Assembly (NCBI GenBank): GCA_965212505.1
Contig: OZ243123.1
Span: 4,216,001 to 4,280,000 of the forward strand
Direction of reading: 5' to 3'
Length of the DNA: 64,000 nt
Origin: JAHEKO01 sp965212505
GTDB taxonomy: Bacteria > Acidobacteriota > Thermoanaerobaculia > Multivoradales > JAHEKO01
Positions 1-8,000 of the stretch are shown one piece after another; within the stretch, counting starts at the first letter, position 1, and each line of letters begins with the position of its first letter. The notes beneath the pieces are model-generated. The model was not told the origin of the DNA. It made no database searches and saw only the letters and a program-made list of their open reading frames with translations. A program made the translations under genes and the position numbers.

Positions 1-85
1 CCGCTCCGGCCGCCTGCGCGGCGGCGAGGGCGATCAGAGCTGCACAGAACAGGGTTCGATTGGATTCGCGGGGCGTCGTAGACAT
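1..85 (-). CDS. Exported protein, N-terminal fragment cut by the window edge
   Basis: ATG at 85 on the minus strand, preceded by an AAAGGAG Shine-Dalgarno about 11 nt upstream. The 28 visible codons read as a signal peptide: a short polar, basic start (STTPRESNR), then a hydrophobic Leu/Ala core ending in an Ala-rich stretch. The rest lies outside the window, so the function cannot be told. Confidence 0.6.
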   Translation of the reverse strand, partial: MSTTPRESNRTLFCAALIALAAAQAAGA

Positions 86-211
86 TCGAGGTGCCACTCC
101 TTTCCGAGGCTCGAGTGAGCGCTCGTCCGGTTCGACGGACGCAGGCAGACGTTTCCGATCGAGCGCCGGTCTCGGAAGCCGCCGAGATTGCGGACGTCGC
201 CGCCCTCGGGT

Positions 212-697
212 CTAGAGCCAGCGCCGGACGCTCGACCTGTAGCGCGTGTAGGTCTCTCCGAACTTCGACTCGAGGTAGGCCTCTTCATGCCGAATCGCGG
301 TGCGGTAGACCCACCAGAGCACCAGCGGCGTCAGCGCGACGATCCAGCCGCTCCGAAAGCCGATACCGACGCCCAACTGGAGGAGCGCCATACCGATATA
401 CATGGGGTTGCGGGTGTACCGGTAGACACCGCTCGAGATGATTTCGGGCGTGCTCGTCCAGGGAGCCGGCGCCTGGCCCGAGCGCCGGAAGAGGCCCGTC
501 GCCGCGAGAAGGAGTGCACTCCCGGCGAGGACGGCGACTCCGCCCGCACCCACGCTCACACTGTCCGACAGGGGCAACGGCAGCGGGTAGCCCCAGCGCT
601 CGGCCAGCCGGCCCGCAACCATCGCTGCTGCGTACCAGAGAGGTGGCGGAATTCGGACCGCCGCACCGTCTCGACCCTCACCCATCGTGCCGGGCAC
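212..697 (-). CDS. Isoprenylcysteine carboxyl methyltransferase-like membrane protein
   Basis: A small integral membrane protein of 161 aa with about four hydrophobic segments. The family signature is clear: RYTRNPMYIG near residue 95, followed by a hydrophobic helix and then HEEAYLESKFGETYTRY near the C-terminus, which holds the His and Glu that bind S-adenosylmethionine in the ICMT/PEMT superfamily. Bacterial members methylate unknown small acceptors or lipids, so the substrate is not predictable. Start: GTG at 697 lies directly after the stop of the upstream gene (699); an in-frame ATG at 685 is an alternative. The tight spacing suggests an operon with the gamma-glutamylcyclotransferase-like gene. 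Confidence 0.85.
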   Translation of the reverse strand: MPGTMGEGRDGAAVRIPPPLWYAAAMVAGRLAERWGYPLPLPLSDSVSVGAGGVAVLAGSALLLAATGLFRRSGQAPAPWTSTPEIISSGVYRYTRNPMYIGMALLQLGVGIGFRSGWIVALTPLVLWWVYRTAIRHEEAYLESKFGETYTRYRSSVRRWL

Positions 698-698
698 T

Positions 699-1025
699 CT
701 ACCGTCGAAGCACGTAGACGCTCACCTGAGCTCGCTCACCGTCGGCGAGTGTTGCCGCAGTGAAGACTCGCTCGTACTCCTCGCCCTCGAGCTCATCGAG
801 ACTCGGCCACATCGCGCCGAGTGCTGGCGAGCTGAACACGACCCCATGAATCTCGTCCCCGTCCTCGTCCAGAACGAGAGCCGGATAGCCCATCGCCGCG
901 CCCCAGCCCGCCTCGACCAGCCGGCCGCGAACCACGGCGGGCTGCCACCGCCCCTCGACGCCGGCGAGCACGTGCTCGTTCGGAGCCCCGGGCTGGAGGG
1001 AACCGTAGACGAAGAGTCGCTCCAT
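699..1025 (-). CDS. Gamma-glutamylcyclotransferase-like (AIG2/GGCT family) protein
   Basis: 108 aa, the usual length for a stand-alone GGCT-like domain. FVYGSLQPG at residues 5-13 is the hallmark YGSL loop that binds the gamma-glutamyl moiety, and DELEGEEYER near residue 78 supplies the likely catalytic glutamate. Family members cleave gamma-glutamyl amides to 5-oxoproline; the bacterial YtfP-like branch is poorly characterised, so the natural substrate is unknown. ATG start. The gene is first in a probable two-gene operon with the methyltransferase-like gene, which begins one base after this stop codon. Confidence 0.85.
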   Translation of the reverse strand: MERLFVYGSLQPGAPNEHVLAGVEGRWQPAVVRGRLVEAGWGAAMGYPALVLDEDGDEIHGVVFSSPALGAMWPSLDELEGEEYERVFTAATLADGERAQVSVYVLRR

Positions 1026-1060
1026 GAGCGCTCATTCTGCCCCCGCCGAAAGACCCGAGG

Positions 1061-2896
1061 CTAGACCCGCCCGCGGACCTTCTGGCTCACCGAGTCGCCC
1101 GCGCTCACGTCCAGACCCTCGCCCTCGCAGTCCCATTCCGACAGCGGCGGAGTGAAGCTCACCTTCTCCCCGGTCGTCCTGTTCTTGCACGTCACCCGCG
1201 TGAGGGCATCTAGGCCGCTGATCGAGCCGCCGACCGGGATCACCCCGTTGGCTACACCCACCGCCGTGACCCGCGCGCGCTCCCCGGGGTCGAAGTCGAC
1301 GTTCAGGTCGCCGCACAACCAGGCGATCTCCACAATGCCGCGCCGGCGCCGGGTCTTCTTGTCCGTGAGGTTCTTGCAGACCGCTTTGCGAGGTGAGACG
1401 CCAACCGTGGCCATGCCGAGCTCGTCGACGCCAAACTCGAATGCACCGGCATCGCAAGCGCCGACACGCCCGAAGCCGCGCTGGTCGGTTTCGAAGAAGC
1501 AATCGACGCTGTCGATGGCAGCGCTGCCGGCGAGGAGCGCGTGAGTGGGCGTCGGGCCGCCGTTCTCCCGCAGCTCAGCATCAAAATCGACTCCCGCAGT
1601 GATCGCCGCTCCGCCGCAGCTCGAATCGTCATCGAGAACGCCAGAGACCGTGAACGCCCCACCTCCCGAGCAGTTCGGGCCGTCATTGCCCGCGATCAGC
1701 GAGCCGTACATCGAATGCGTAAAGACGTCCGACTGCTTGAAGTAGATTCCCGCCCCGGCCGTCGCCGAGTTCCCGCTCACGGTCGTTTGACGGAGGGACA
1801 TCTCGTTGCGGTAGTAGACGTGGTAAACGTACGCGCCGCCGCCCATCGGCGCCGAGTTCCCCGAGACGGTCGAGTTCCAGATACTCGCTTCCACCTCTCC
1901 CGAGATGGCGAGGAGGTGGATGCCGCCGCCCGCGGTGTCGGCGCGATTGTTCGAAATCGTGCTCGAGGTCACCCGGAGATCGAAGTAGCCGGTGCCGAAG
2001 TAGATTCCGCCGCCCACGTCCGCTGAGTTGTTCGTCACTCGGCTGCGCACGAGCTCGATCTGAGCGTAGCGGCCGAAGATCCCGCCCCCCTCGAGGCGGC
2101 TCTCGTTCCCTGACACCGTGCTCTCGGTGAGCAGGACGCCGGCGTATTCGGAGGCTCGGAGGCCGGCGCCACTGGTTGCCGCATTGCCGGAGATGGTGCT
2201 ACTCGTGATCGTCGTCTGCCCGCCTACGAGCAGGAACCCGCCGCCCCGTGCCCGCGCTTCGTTGCCGGCCACCGTCGCGCCCACCAGATCCAGGTACGAG
2301 TACTCGTAGGCCGCGATGCCGCCACCACGCTGCGCACTGTTGTTGCTCACTGTGCTGTTGATCAGGGTGACTCTCGGAGTGAACCCGCTGCCCGGATAGG
2401 GGTCTCCCTGCGCGAAGATCCCGCCCCCTCGATCGTTTGTCTCATTGCCCGAGACTGTCGAGTTCTCGAGTGTCAGGTCGCCGTACGCGCGAATGCCGGC
2501 GCCACGCGCCTTCCCGAGACTGCCGTTCGCAACCGTCACGTCTTCGAGTGTCAGACGGCCCTCCGTCGTCACGTCGAAGATCCGGAACGCGGGAGCGCCC
2601 GAAGCGCGATCGACCCGAAAGTTGTTACCCCGAATCGTGACGTCACTGGTGATCTGCGGCAGACCGTTGTCGGGGTTGTCTTCGTTCGTCAGGAGAACGT
2701 CGCCGGTGAGGACGACCTTGTCGGCGCCGGAGCCCTTGGCGCAGCCCCCGACCGAGGTGTCCAAATTGGCGGCGCGGATCGCGTTGGCGAGCGTGCACGG
2801 GGCTTTCACCGAGATGTTGGCCGGAGTCACCGCCTGCGGCACGAGCAGGCCCCATAAAAGCACTCCGAGTCCGAGAAGCCTCGATCTCTCCGACAT
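1061..2896 (-). CDS. Secreted parallel beta-helix protein (CSLREA / choice-of-anchor Q type)
   Basis: About 611 aa with an N-terminal signal peptide (hydrophobic GLGVLLWGLLVPQAV). A degenerate CSLREA-like element (CTLANAIRAAN) follows. Residues about 100-400 are short repeats built around GGGI and STVSGNxA, the turn pattern of right-handed beta-helix, Pmp-like proteins. NGGPTPTHAL, GSAAID, TDQRGFGR and CDAGAFEF mark the choice-of-anchor Q region near residues 430-490, followed by a Cys-containing tail. Such proteins are exported and often cell-surface; substrates are usually unknown. I chose ATG at 2896 because AAGGGAG sits at proper spacing; GTG at 2902 is too close to it. Confidence 0.85.
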   Translation of the reverse strand: MSERSRLLGLGVLLWGLLVPQAVTPANISVKAPCTLANAIRAANLDTSVGGCAKGSGADKVVLTGDVLLTNEDNPDNGLPQITSDVTIRGNNFRVDRASGAPAFRIFDVTTEGRLTLEDVTVANGSLGKARGAGIRAYGDLTLENSTVSGNETNDRGGGIFAQGDPYPGSGFTPRVTLINSTVSNNSAQRGGGIAAYEYSYLDLVGATVAGNEARARGGGFLLVGGQTTITSSTISGNAATSGAGLRASEYAGVLLTESTVSGNESRLEGGGIFGRYAQIELVRSRVTNNSADVGGGIYFGTGYFDLRVTSSTISNNRADTAGGGIHLLAISGEVEASIWNSTVSGNSAPMGGGAYVYHVYYRNEMSLRQTTVSGNSATAGAGIYFKQSDVFTHSMYGSLIAGNDGPNCSGGGAFTVSGVLDDDSSCGGAAITAGVDFDAELRENGGPTPTHALLAGSAAIDSVDCFFETDQRGFGRVGACDAGAFEFGVDELGMATVGVSPRKAVCKNLTDKKTRRRRGIVEIAWLCGDLNVDFDPGERARVTAVGVANGVIPVGGSISGLDALTRVTCKNRTTGEKVSFTPPLSEWDCEGEGLDVSAGDSVSQKVRGRV

Positions 2897-3200
2897 CCTC
2901 ACTCCCTTCTTGCTCGCGGCTCCCCCCCACGGGGATCCCGATCGACACGGCTCTAAGCAGTGCTACGCAGAGCCCGCTCGCAAAGGACTGGTTCGAATTC
3001 GATGCCGCAGTATACGCCCCCCCTCGAGGCGACGTGGTCGCGGCGGACCCATGCAGGGGTTGATATATGATCCCTCGAAATCCCGATTACATCGTTGGAG
3101 CTAGCGCCTGGGGCTCGGGAGTGAGTGGAAGTGGGTGCCGCCGTTTTCTACCTTCGGAGGGGCATTTGCGTCTCCCCGAACTACGCGAGAGGAGTACAGC
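2897..3200. other. Divergent intergenic region (304 bp)
   Basis: It separates the minus-strand beta-helix gene from the plus-strand exported-protein/protease pair and must hold both promoters. AT-rich spots stand out against the high-GC background: TATACT on the minus strand near 3013 and TATATG on the plus strand at 3064-3069. Neither has a convincing -35 partner at 17 nt. I see no small gene in it. Confidence 0.4.
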
Positions 3201-3650
3201 GTGAAACCCAGTATCCAGCAGGCCACGCGCCTCCTGGCGGTTGCTGTCATCGCATCTCTGACAGCAGCGCCGGGTAGTGCCACCCAACCCAACACACAGG
3301 TTTCGCCCGAACGCCCAGAGGCGCGAACCGACCAGCCAGACGTCGCGCCGGGACCCGCGCTCCAGAGCGGGCAGGTCATTCACATCGACCCGGCGACTGG
3401 ACGCAAGACGGTTCCCTCGGCGGCCCAGCGCGCGGCCGGGCGCGCCCGCCTCGGCGCCATGCTCAGCCGTTCGAGCGATGGTCTCGTGGAGACCGCGAGT
3501 CCGCGCAGCGGTGTGATGGTCAACCTACTCGGGCGTTTTCGCAGCGTGACGATGCTCGAGATCGCACCGGACGGACAGACTGAGCAGGAGTGCTCGGCCA
3601 CCGTGCCAGAGACCCTTCTGGCCGAGGGTGAGGAGGCGGACCGTGATTAG
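3201..3650 (+). CDS. Small exported protein paired with a zincin protease
   Basis: 149 aa from GTG 3201, which has GAGAGGAG at good spacing. The signal peptide runs to about residue 27 (hydrophobic LLAVAVIASLTAAPGSA). The mature part is Pro/Arg-rich and then has the polar segment SGQVIHIDPATGRKTVPSAA. No family is recognised. Its last eight bases, GTGATTAG, overlap the start of the downstream protease gene, so the two are translationally coupled. By analogy with other coupled pairs it could be a partner, a separately made pro-region or an inhibitor of that protease; nothing in the sequence decides between these. Confidence 0.7.
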   Translation: MKPSIQQATRLLAVAVIASLTAAPGSATQPNTQVSPERPEARTDQPDVAPGPALQSGQVIHIDPATGRKTVPSAAQRAAGRARLGAMLSRSSDGLVETASPRSGVMVNLLGRFRSVTMLEIAPDGQTEQECSATVPETLLAEGEEADRD

Positions 3651-4854
3651 GCGGACGGTCACCGTACTCGGTATCTCCTTCGTCGCCCTGGCAACCATCG
3701 CCGGCGCCGCCTCGACGGTGACGGTCGTCAACCAGGACGGCCCGGGCGAGGGCTTCAACGACCCGACGACCGTCGCACCGGTGGGCGGCAACTCCGGCAC
3801 CACCCTGGGCGAGCAGCGTCTGATCGCTTTCGAGTTCGCCGCACAAGCGTGGGAAGACTTCCTCGACAGCAGTGTCGAAATCTTCATCGGCGCCAACTTC
3901 GATCCCCTGTCGTGCTCTCCGAGCTCCGGGGTAGTCGGAGCCGCGGGCACCACCACCGTCCACCGCGACTTCGCGAACGCCCCGGTCGGCAACACCTGGT
4001 ACCCCCAGGCGCTCGCCAACAGCCTGGCGGGAGCCGACCTCGATGCCTCGAACCCTGACGTCGGCGCCACGTTCAACAGCGACATCGACGATGACGATCC
4101 GAACTGTCTCACCGGCCTCACCTGGTATCTCGGCCTGGACGGCAACAACGGCAACGACATCGACCTCGTCGACGTCGTCATGCACGAGATCGGGCACGGC
4201 ATCGGCTTCGCGAGCTTCGTCGACGAGAGCAACGGTCAGCGGTTCCTCAACCGCAACGACATCTTCTCGAACCAGCTCGAAGATCACAGCACCGGCCGTC
4301 AGTGGAACCAGATGAACAACAACCAGCGCAAGAACTCCGCCAAGGACACTGGCGACCTACACTGGACCGGCTCCAATGTCGTCGGCGCCTCAGGCGGCCT
4401 GACCGCCGGTGTTCATCCCTCGGGCCACGTCCAGATGTACGCACCGGATCCAGTGGAGCCCGGCTCGTCAGTCTCGCACTGGGACACGGCCGTTGCTCCC
4501 GACGAGCTGATGGAGCCGTTCATCACCGACCCGCCCATCCAGATGATCGGCCTCGCCGCCGAGGCGATGATCGACATCGGATGGAACAACGGCGGCACCG
4601 GAGCGGTGTGCGGCGACGGCATTCGTGAGGGCAGTGAAGAGTGCGACGGTAGCGACTTCGGCGGCGAGACCTGCGGCAGCAACGGCTGCACGGGTGGTTT
4701 CCTGACCTGCACCGGCAGCTGCACGATCGACACGTCGACCTGCACCGGCTGTGCGTGCGTACCAACCCACTCCAAGGAGAAGGGTCCGCGCTGCAGCGAC
4801 GGCCTCGACAACGACTGTGACCTGTTGATCGACGGCGACGACCCCGACTGTTAG
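3643..4854 (+). CDS. Secreted zincin metalloprotease with a cysteine-rich C-terminus
   Basis: 403 aa from GTG 3643, which has GGAGG upstream and overlaps the previous stop. Signal peptide to about residue 27. The zinc site is HEIGHGIGF at residues 181-189, with His181, Glu182 and His185. The metzincin third ligand (His six residues after His185) is a serine here, so the third ligand must come from elsewhere, as in other HEIGHGLGF-type exported proteases. The C-terminus has CGDGIREGSEECD, typical of DUF4215-like Cys-rich repeats of Myxococcota and relatives, then a Cys-rich stretch ending in DGLDNDCDLLIDGDDPDC, an Asp-rich, probably calcium-binding end. It is predicted to be exported and to degrade extracellular protein. 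Confidence 0.85.
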   Translation: MIRRTVTVLGISFVALATIAGAASTVTVVNQDGPGEGFNDPTTVAPVGGNSGTTLGEQRLIAFEFAAQAWEDFLDSSVEIFIGANFDPLSCSPSSGVVGAAGTTTVHRDFANAPVGNTWYPQALANSLAGADLDASNPDVGATFNSDIDDDDPNCLTGLTWYLGLDGNNGNDIDLVDVVMHEIGHGIGFASFVDESNGQRFLNRNDIFSNQLEDHSTGRQWNQMNNNQRKNSAKDTGDLHWTGSNVVGASGGLTAGVHPSGHVQMYAPDPVEPGSSVSHWDTAVAPDELMEPFITDPPIQMIGLAAEAMIDIGWNNGGTGAVCGDGIREGSEECDGSDFGGETCGSNGCTGGFLTCTGSCTIDTSTCTGCACVPTHSKEKGPRCSDGLDNDCDLLIDGDDPDC

Positions 4855-4875
4855 TCGAAGGCACAAATTCACTCT

Positions 4876-4925
4876 GGGTGGAGTCGGCTTGAGCCCGGCT
4901 CCACCCGTTTCCGTTCATCTTGCGA
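4876..4925 (+). terminator. Rho-independent terminator after the protease gene
   Basis: A 12-bp stem with one T-G wobble: left arm 4876-4887, loop CTTGAGC, right arm 4895-4906 or nearby up to 4916, followed by the T-rich GTTTCCGTT. It lies 21 bp after the protease stop and separates it from the Ig-repeat gene. Confidence 0.8.
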
Positions 4926-5020
4926 AGAGGCAGTCAACCTCTCACCGGGTTTGCAGCGAGGCATCTCTTCGCAGCCGCTTGACCCTTAGGTATCCACCTG
5001 CATTGCAAAAGAGGAGAAAC

Positions 5021-8000
5021 ATGAGAACCAGCACACTCACCCTGGCCGCCACAGTCCTCCTGGTCGGCCTCGCACCCACCTTCGCGACGGCGTCCGCCGT
5101 CGACACCTTCCCGACCCAGGTCACCTATCAGGGTCAGATTCGAACCTCCTCGGGAGCGCCGCTCGACGGCACCCACACCCTGGACGCTCGCTACTACGCT
5201 TCGACCGGAGAGCTGCTCCTCGGCGAAACGCTCGTCGGGGTCGCCGTTTCGAACGGTCACTTCTCCGTGGAGCTCGGTACGGGCGCCACTTACGAGAGCG
5301 GCCGCTATTCGACACTCCAAGCGGTTTTTGCCGAACATCCCAGCCTCGAACTCGAGATGTCGATCGGCGAGCTGACATTCGGCCCCCGCATCGGCATCCT
5401 GCCGGCCGGCCATTCCGTCAAGAGTCACCTGGTCGCCGCCGGCGCACGTCAGAACGACGACAACGATCTTCACTGGAAGCACTACGACACGCCGGGTGGC
5501 GTGACCGCCTTCCAGTCCGGCGCGCTCTCCCCGGGCGGCGCCGATCCGACAACGGCCGAGCCCGGCACCGTTTGGCGTCGCCCCTATACCCTCCCCGGCG
5601 TCGGGCCCCATCTGAGCCGACCGGTGCGTGAGCTTCCGCCGAGCGGAACCGCTGACACGCCGAGCCTCGGAACCGGCGGTGAGATCAACCCGCCACGCCA
5701 CGAGACCCTCTTCGACGAGAACGGACAGCGGTTCGGTACCGCGGCTCCCAAGATCGACGATCCGCTGGCGGGCGCGCCTTCGGCAGGCCTGCAGACACCG
5801 GTCCCCTCGATCACCTTCGAGGGCATCAACAACATTCAGGGTTTCTATCCCCCGGACACCGAGGGAGCGGTCGGGCCCAATCACTACGTGCACGCAGTGA
5901 ACGTGTCGTTTGCGGTGCTCGACAAGACCGGCACCTTCCTCGCCGGCCCGGTCGACACCAACGACCTCTGGGCAGGTTTCGGCGGACCGTGTCAGACCGA
6001 CAACTCAGGCGATGCGATCTTCCTCTACGACGAGGAGGCCGACCGGTTTGTCCTCTCGCAGTTTGCGGTTGGCGGCAGCAACCAGTCGGTCTGCTTCGCG
6101 GTCTCGCAGACCCCCGACCCGACCGGCTCGTACTACCTCTATGAGTACGTGACGCCGCGCTTCCCCGACTACTACAAGGTCGGCATCTGGAACGACCCGA
6201 ACAACAACGCCTACTTCTTCGGCACCAACTCGGGGTTCCAGAACCAGTACGACGTCTTTGCCATCGATCGCGCAAACATGCTGGCCGGCCTCCCGGCGCG
6301 ACCGATGCAGTTCTTCCAGAGCTTCTACAACCTGATGATGCCGGCCGACATCGACGGCCCGACCGGACCGCCGGCCGGTAGCCCCGGCATCTTCTACACC
6401 TTCCGCGACGGCGGCGAGTCGTACTTCAACAACCCGCCGACCGATTCAATCGATGTCTACGAGTTCGACGTCGACTGGAACACACCCTCGAACTCCACCT
6501 ACACCCTGGTCGAGACCATCACACCGGCCCAGGGTCTGGTCGACTTCAACTGGACGGTGTGCGGCTTTTTCGTCTCCAACTGCCTTCCGCAACCGGGGAC
6601 CAGCCAGGGCATCGACAGCGCCTCCTGGTGGCCGATGCAGCGCCTGGTCTATCGGAACTTCGGGTCCCACGAGACGCTGATCGGCTCGTGGACCGTCGAC
6701 GTCAACGCGGTCGGCAACCGCGCCGCGCCGCGTTGGTTCGAGCTGCGGGACGTCGGCTCCGGTTGGACGATGTACCAGCAGGGCACCCAGTCACCCGACG
6801 CGACCCATCGCTGGATGCCGAGTATCGCCATGGACGGCGACGGCAATATCGCCCTCGGCTACAGCCTGGGCGACGGCAGCAAGTTCCCGTCGATCTTCTA
6901 CGCGACACGCGAAGCGGGTGACCCGCTCGGCACACTCCAAGGCGAGGTGGAGATGTGGGCTGGAAGCGGCTCGCAGACCGGCAGCGCGGCGCGCTGGGGT
7001 GACTACTCCTCGATGGAGATCGACCCCGCCGACGACTGTACGTTCTGGTACACGACGGAATACATGCCGTCGACCAGCCCCACAGGCTGGCGTACACGAA
7101 TCGGCGCCTTCACGATTCCGGGTTGTGGCGGACCGCCGAACGACACCCCGGTCGTGACCATCACATCGCCGGGCGACGGCTCTTCGTCGGACGTCGGCAC
7201 CAGCGTCTCGTTCGCGGGCAGCGCCAACGACACCGAGGACGGCGACCTCACCGCCAACCTCTCGTGGACATCGTCGATCGACGGCGCCATCGGTTCCGGC
7301 GGTTCGTTCTCGACGAGCACCCTGTCGATCGGCGCTCACCTGATTACGGCGTCGGTCACCGACTCCGGTGGCAAGACCGGCAACGACACCATCAACATCA
7401 CGGTCGTCGACCCGAACAGCAACGGTCCGCAGATCGCCGTCTACGACGGTGGCCTCGGCGCACCACTCTGCGCCATCGCCGGCAGCTCGTGCGACTCGAC
7501 GACCCTCGTCGACGGACGCGCCGGGCTCGGTCCCGAGCCGAATCAGCCGAACACGCTGGACAGCTGTGCCGACGGCACCTCGGGCGTGTACCACAGCGAC
7601 GAGTCGAACGACCGCATCGTGGTCTCGACGCTCGACAACGCCGACTTCGAGGAGGGCGCCACCGTTCTGATCGAGGCGACCGTCTGGGCCTGGAACACCG
7701 GCTCTGAGGACAACCTCGACCTCTACTACGCAGCGGACGCAACCAACCCCTCGTGGGTCTACATCACCACGCTGCCGACGCCGACCGGCGGAGCGCAGAC
7801 ACTGTCGACCACCTACACGCTGCCCACGGGCTCGCTGCAAGCGGTCCGCGCCAGCTTCCGCTACCAGAGCAGTGCCACACCCTGCCCGGCGGGCAACTGG
7901 AACGATCGTGACGATCTCGTGTTCGCCGTCAAGCCGGCCGGAGGCAACGCCGCGCCGACGGTGACCATCACGTCGCCGAGCGACGGTAGCTCCTTCGGGG

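Noticed and set aside
3643..4854. A true metzincin (astacin or reprolysin type)
   Set aside because: The third His of HExxHxxGxxH is replaced by Ser, so only a general zincin call is supported.
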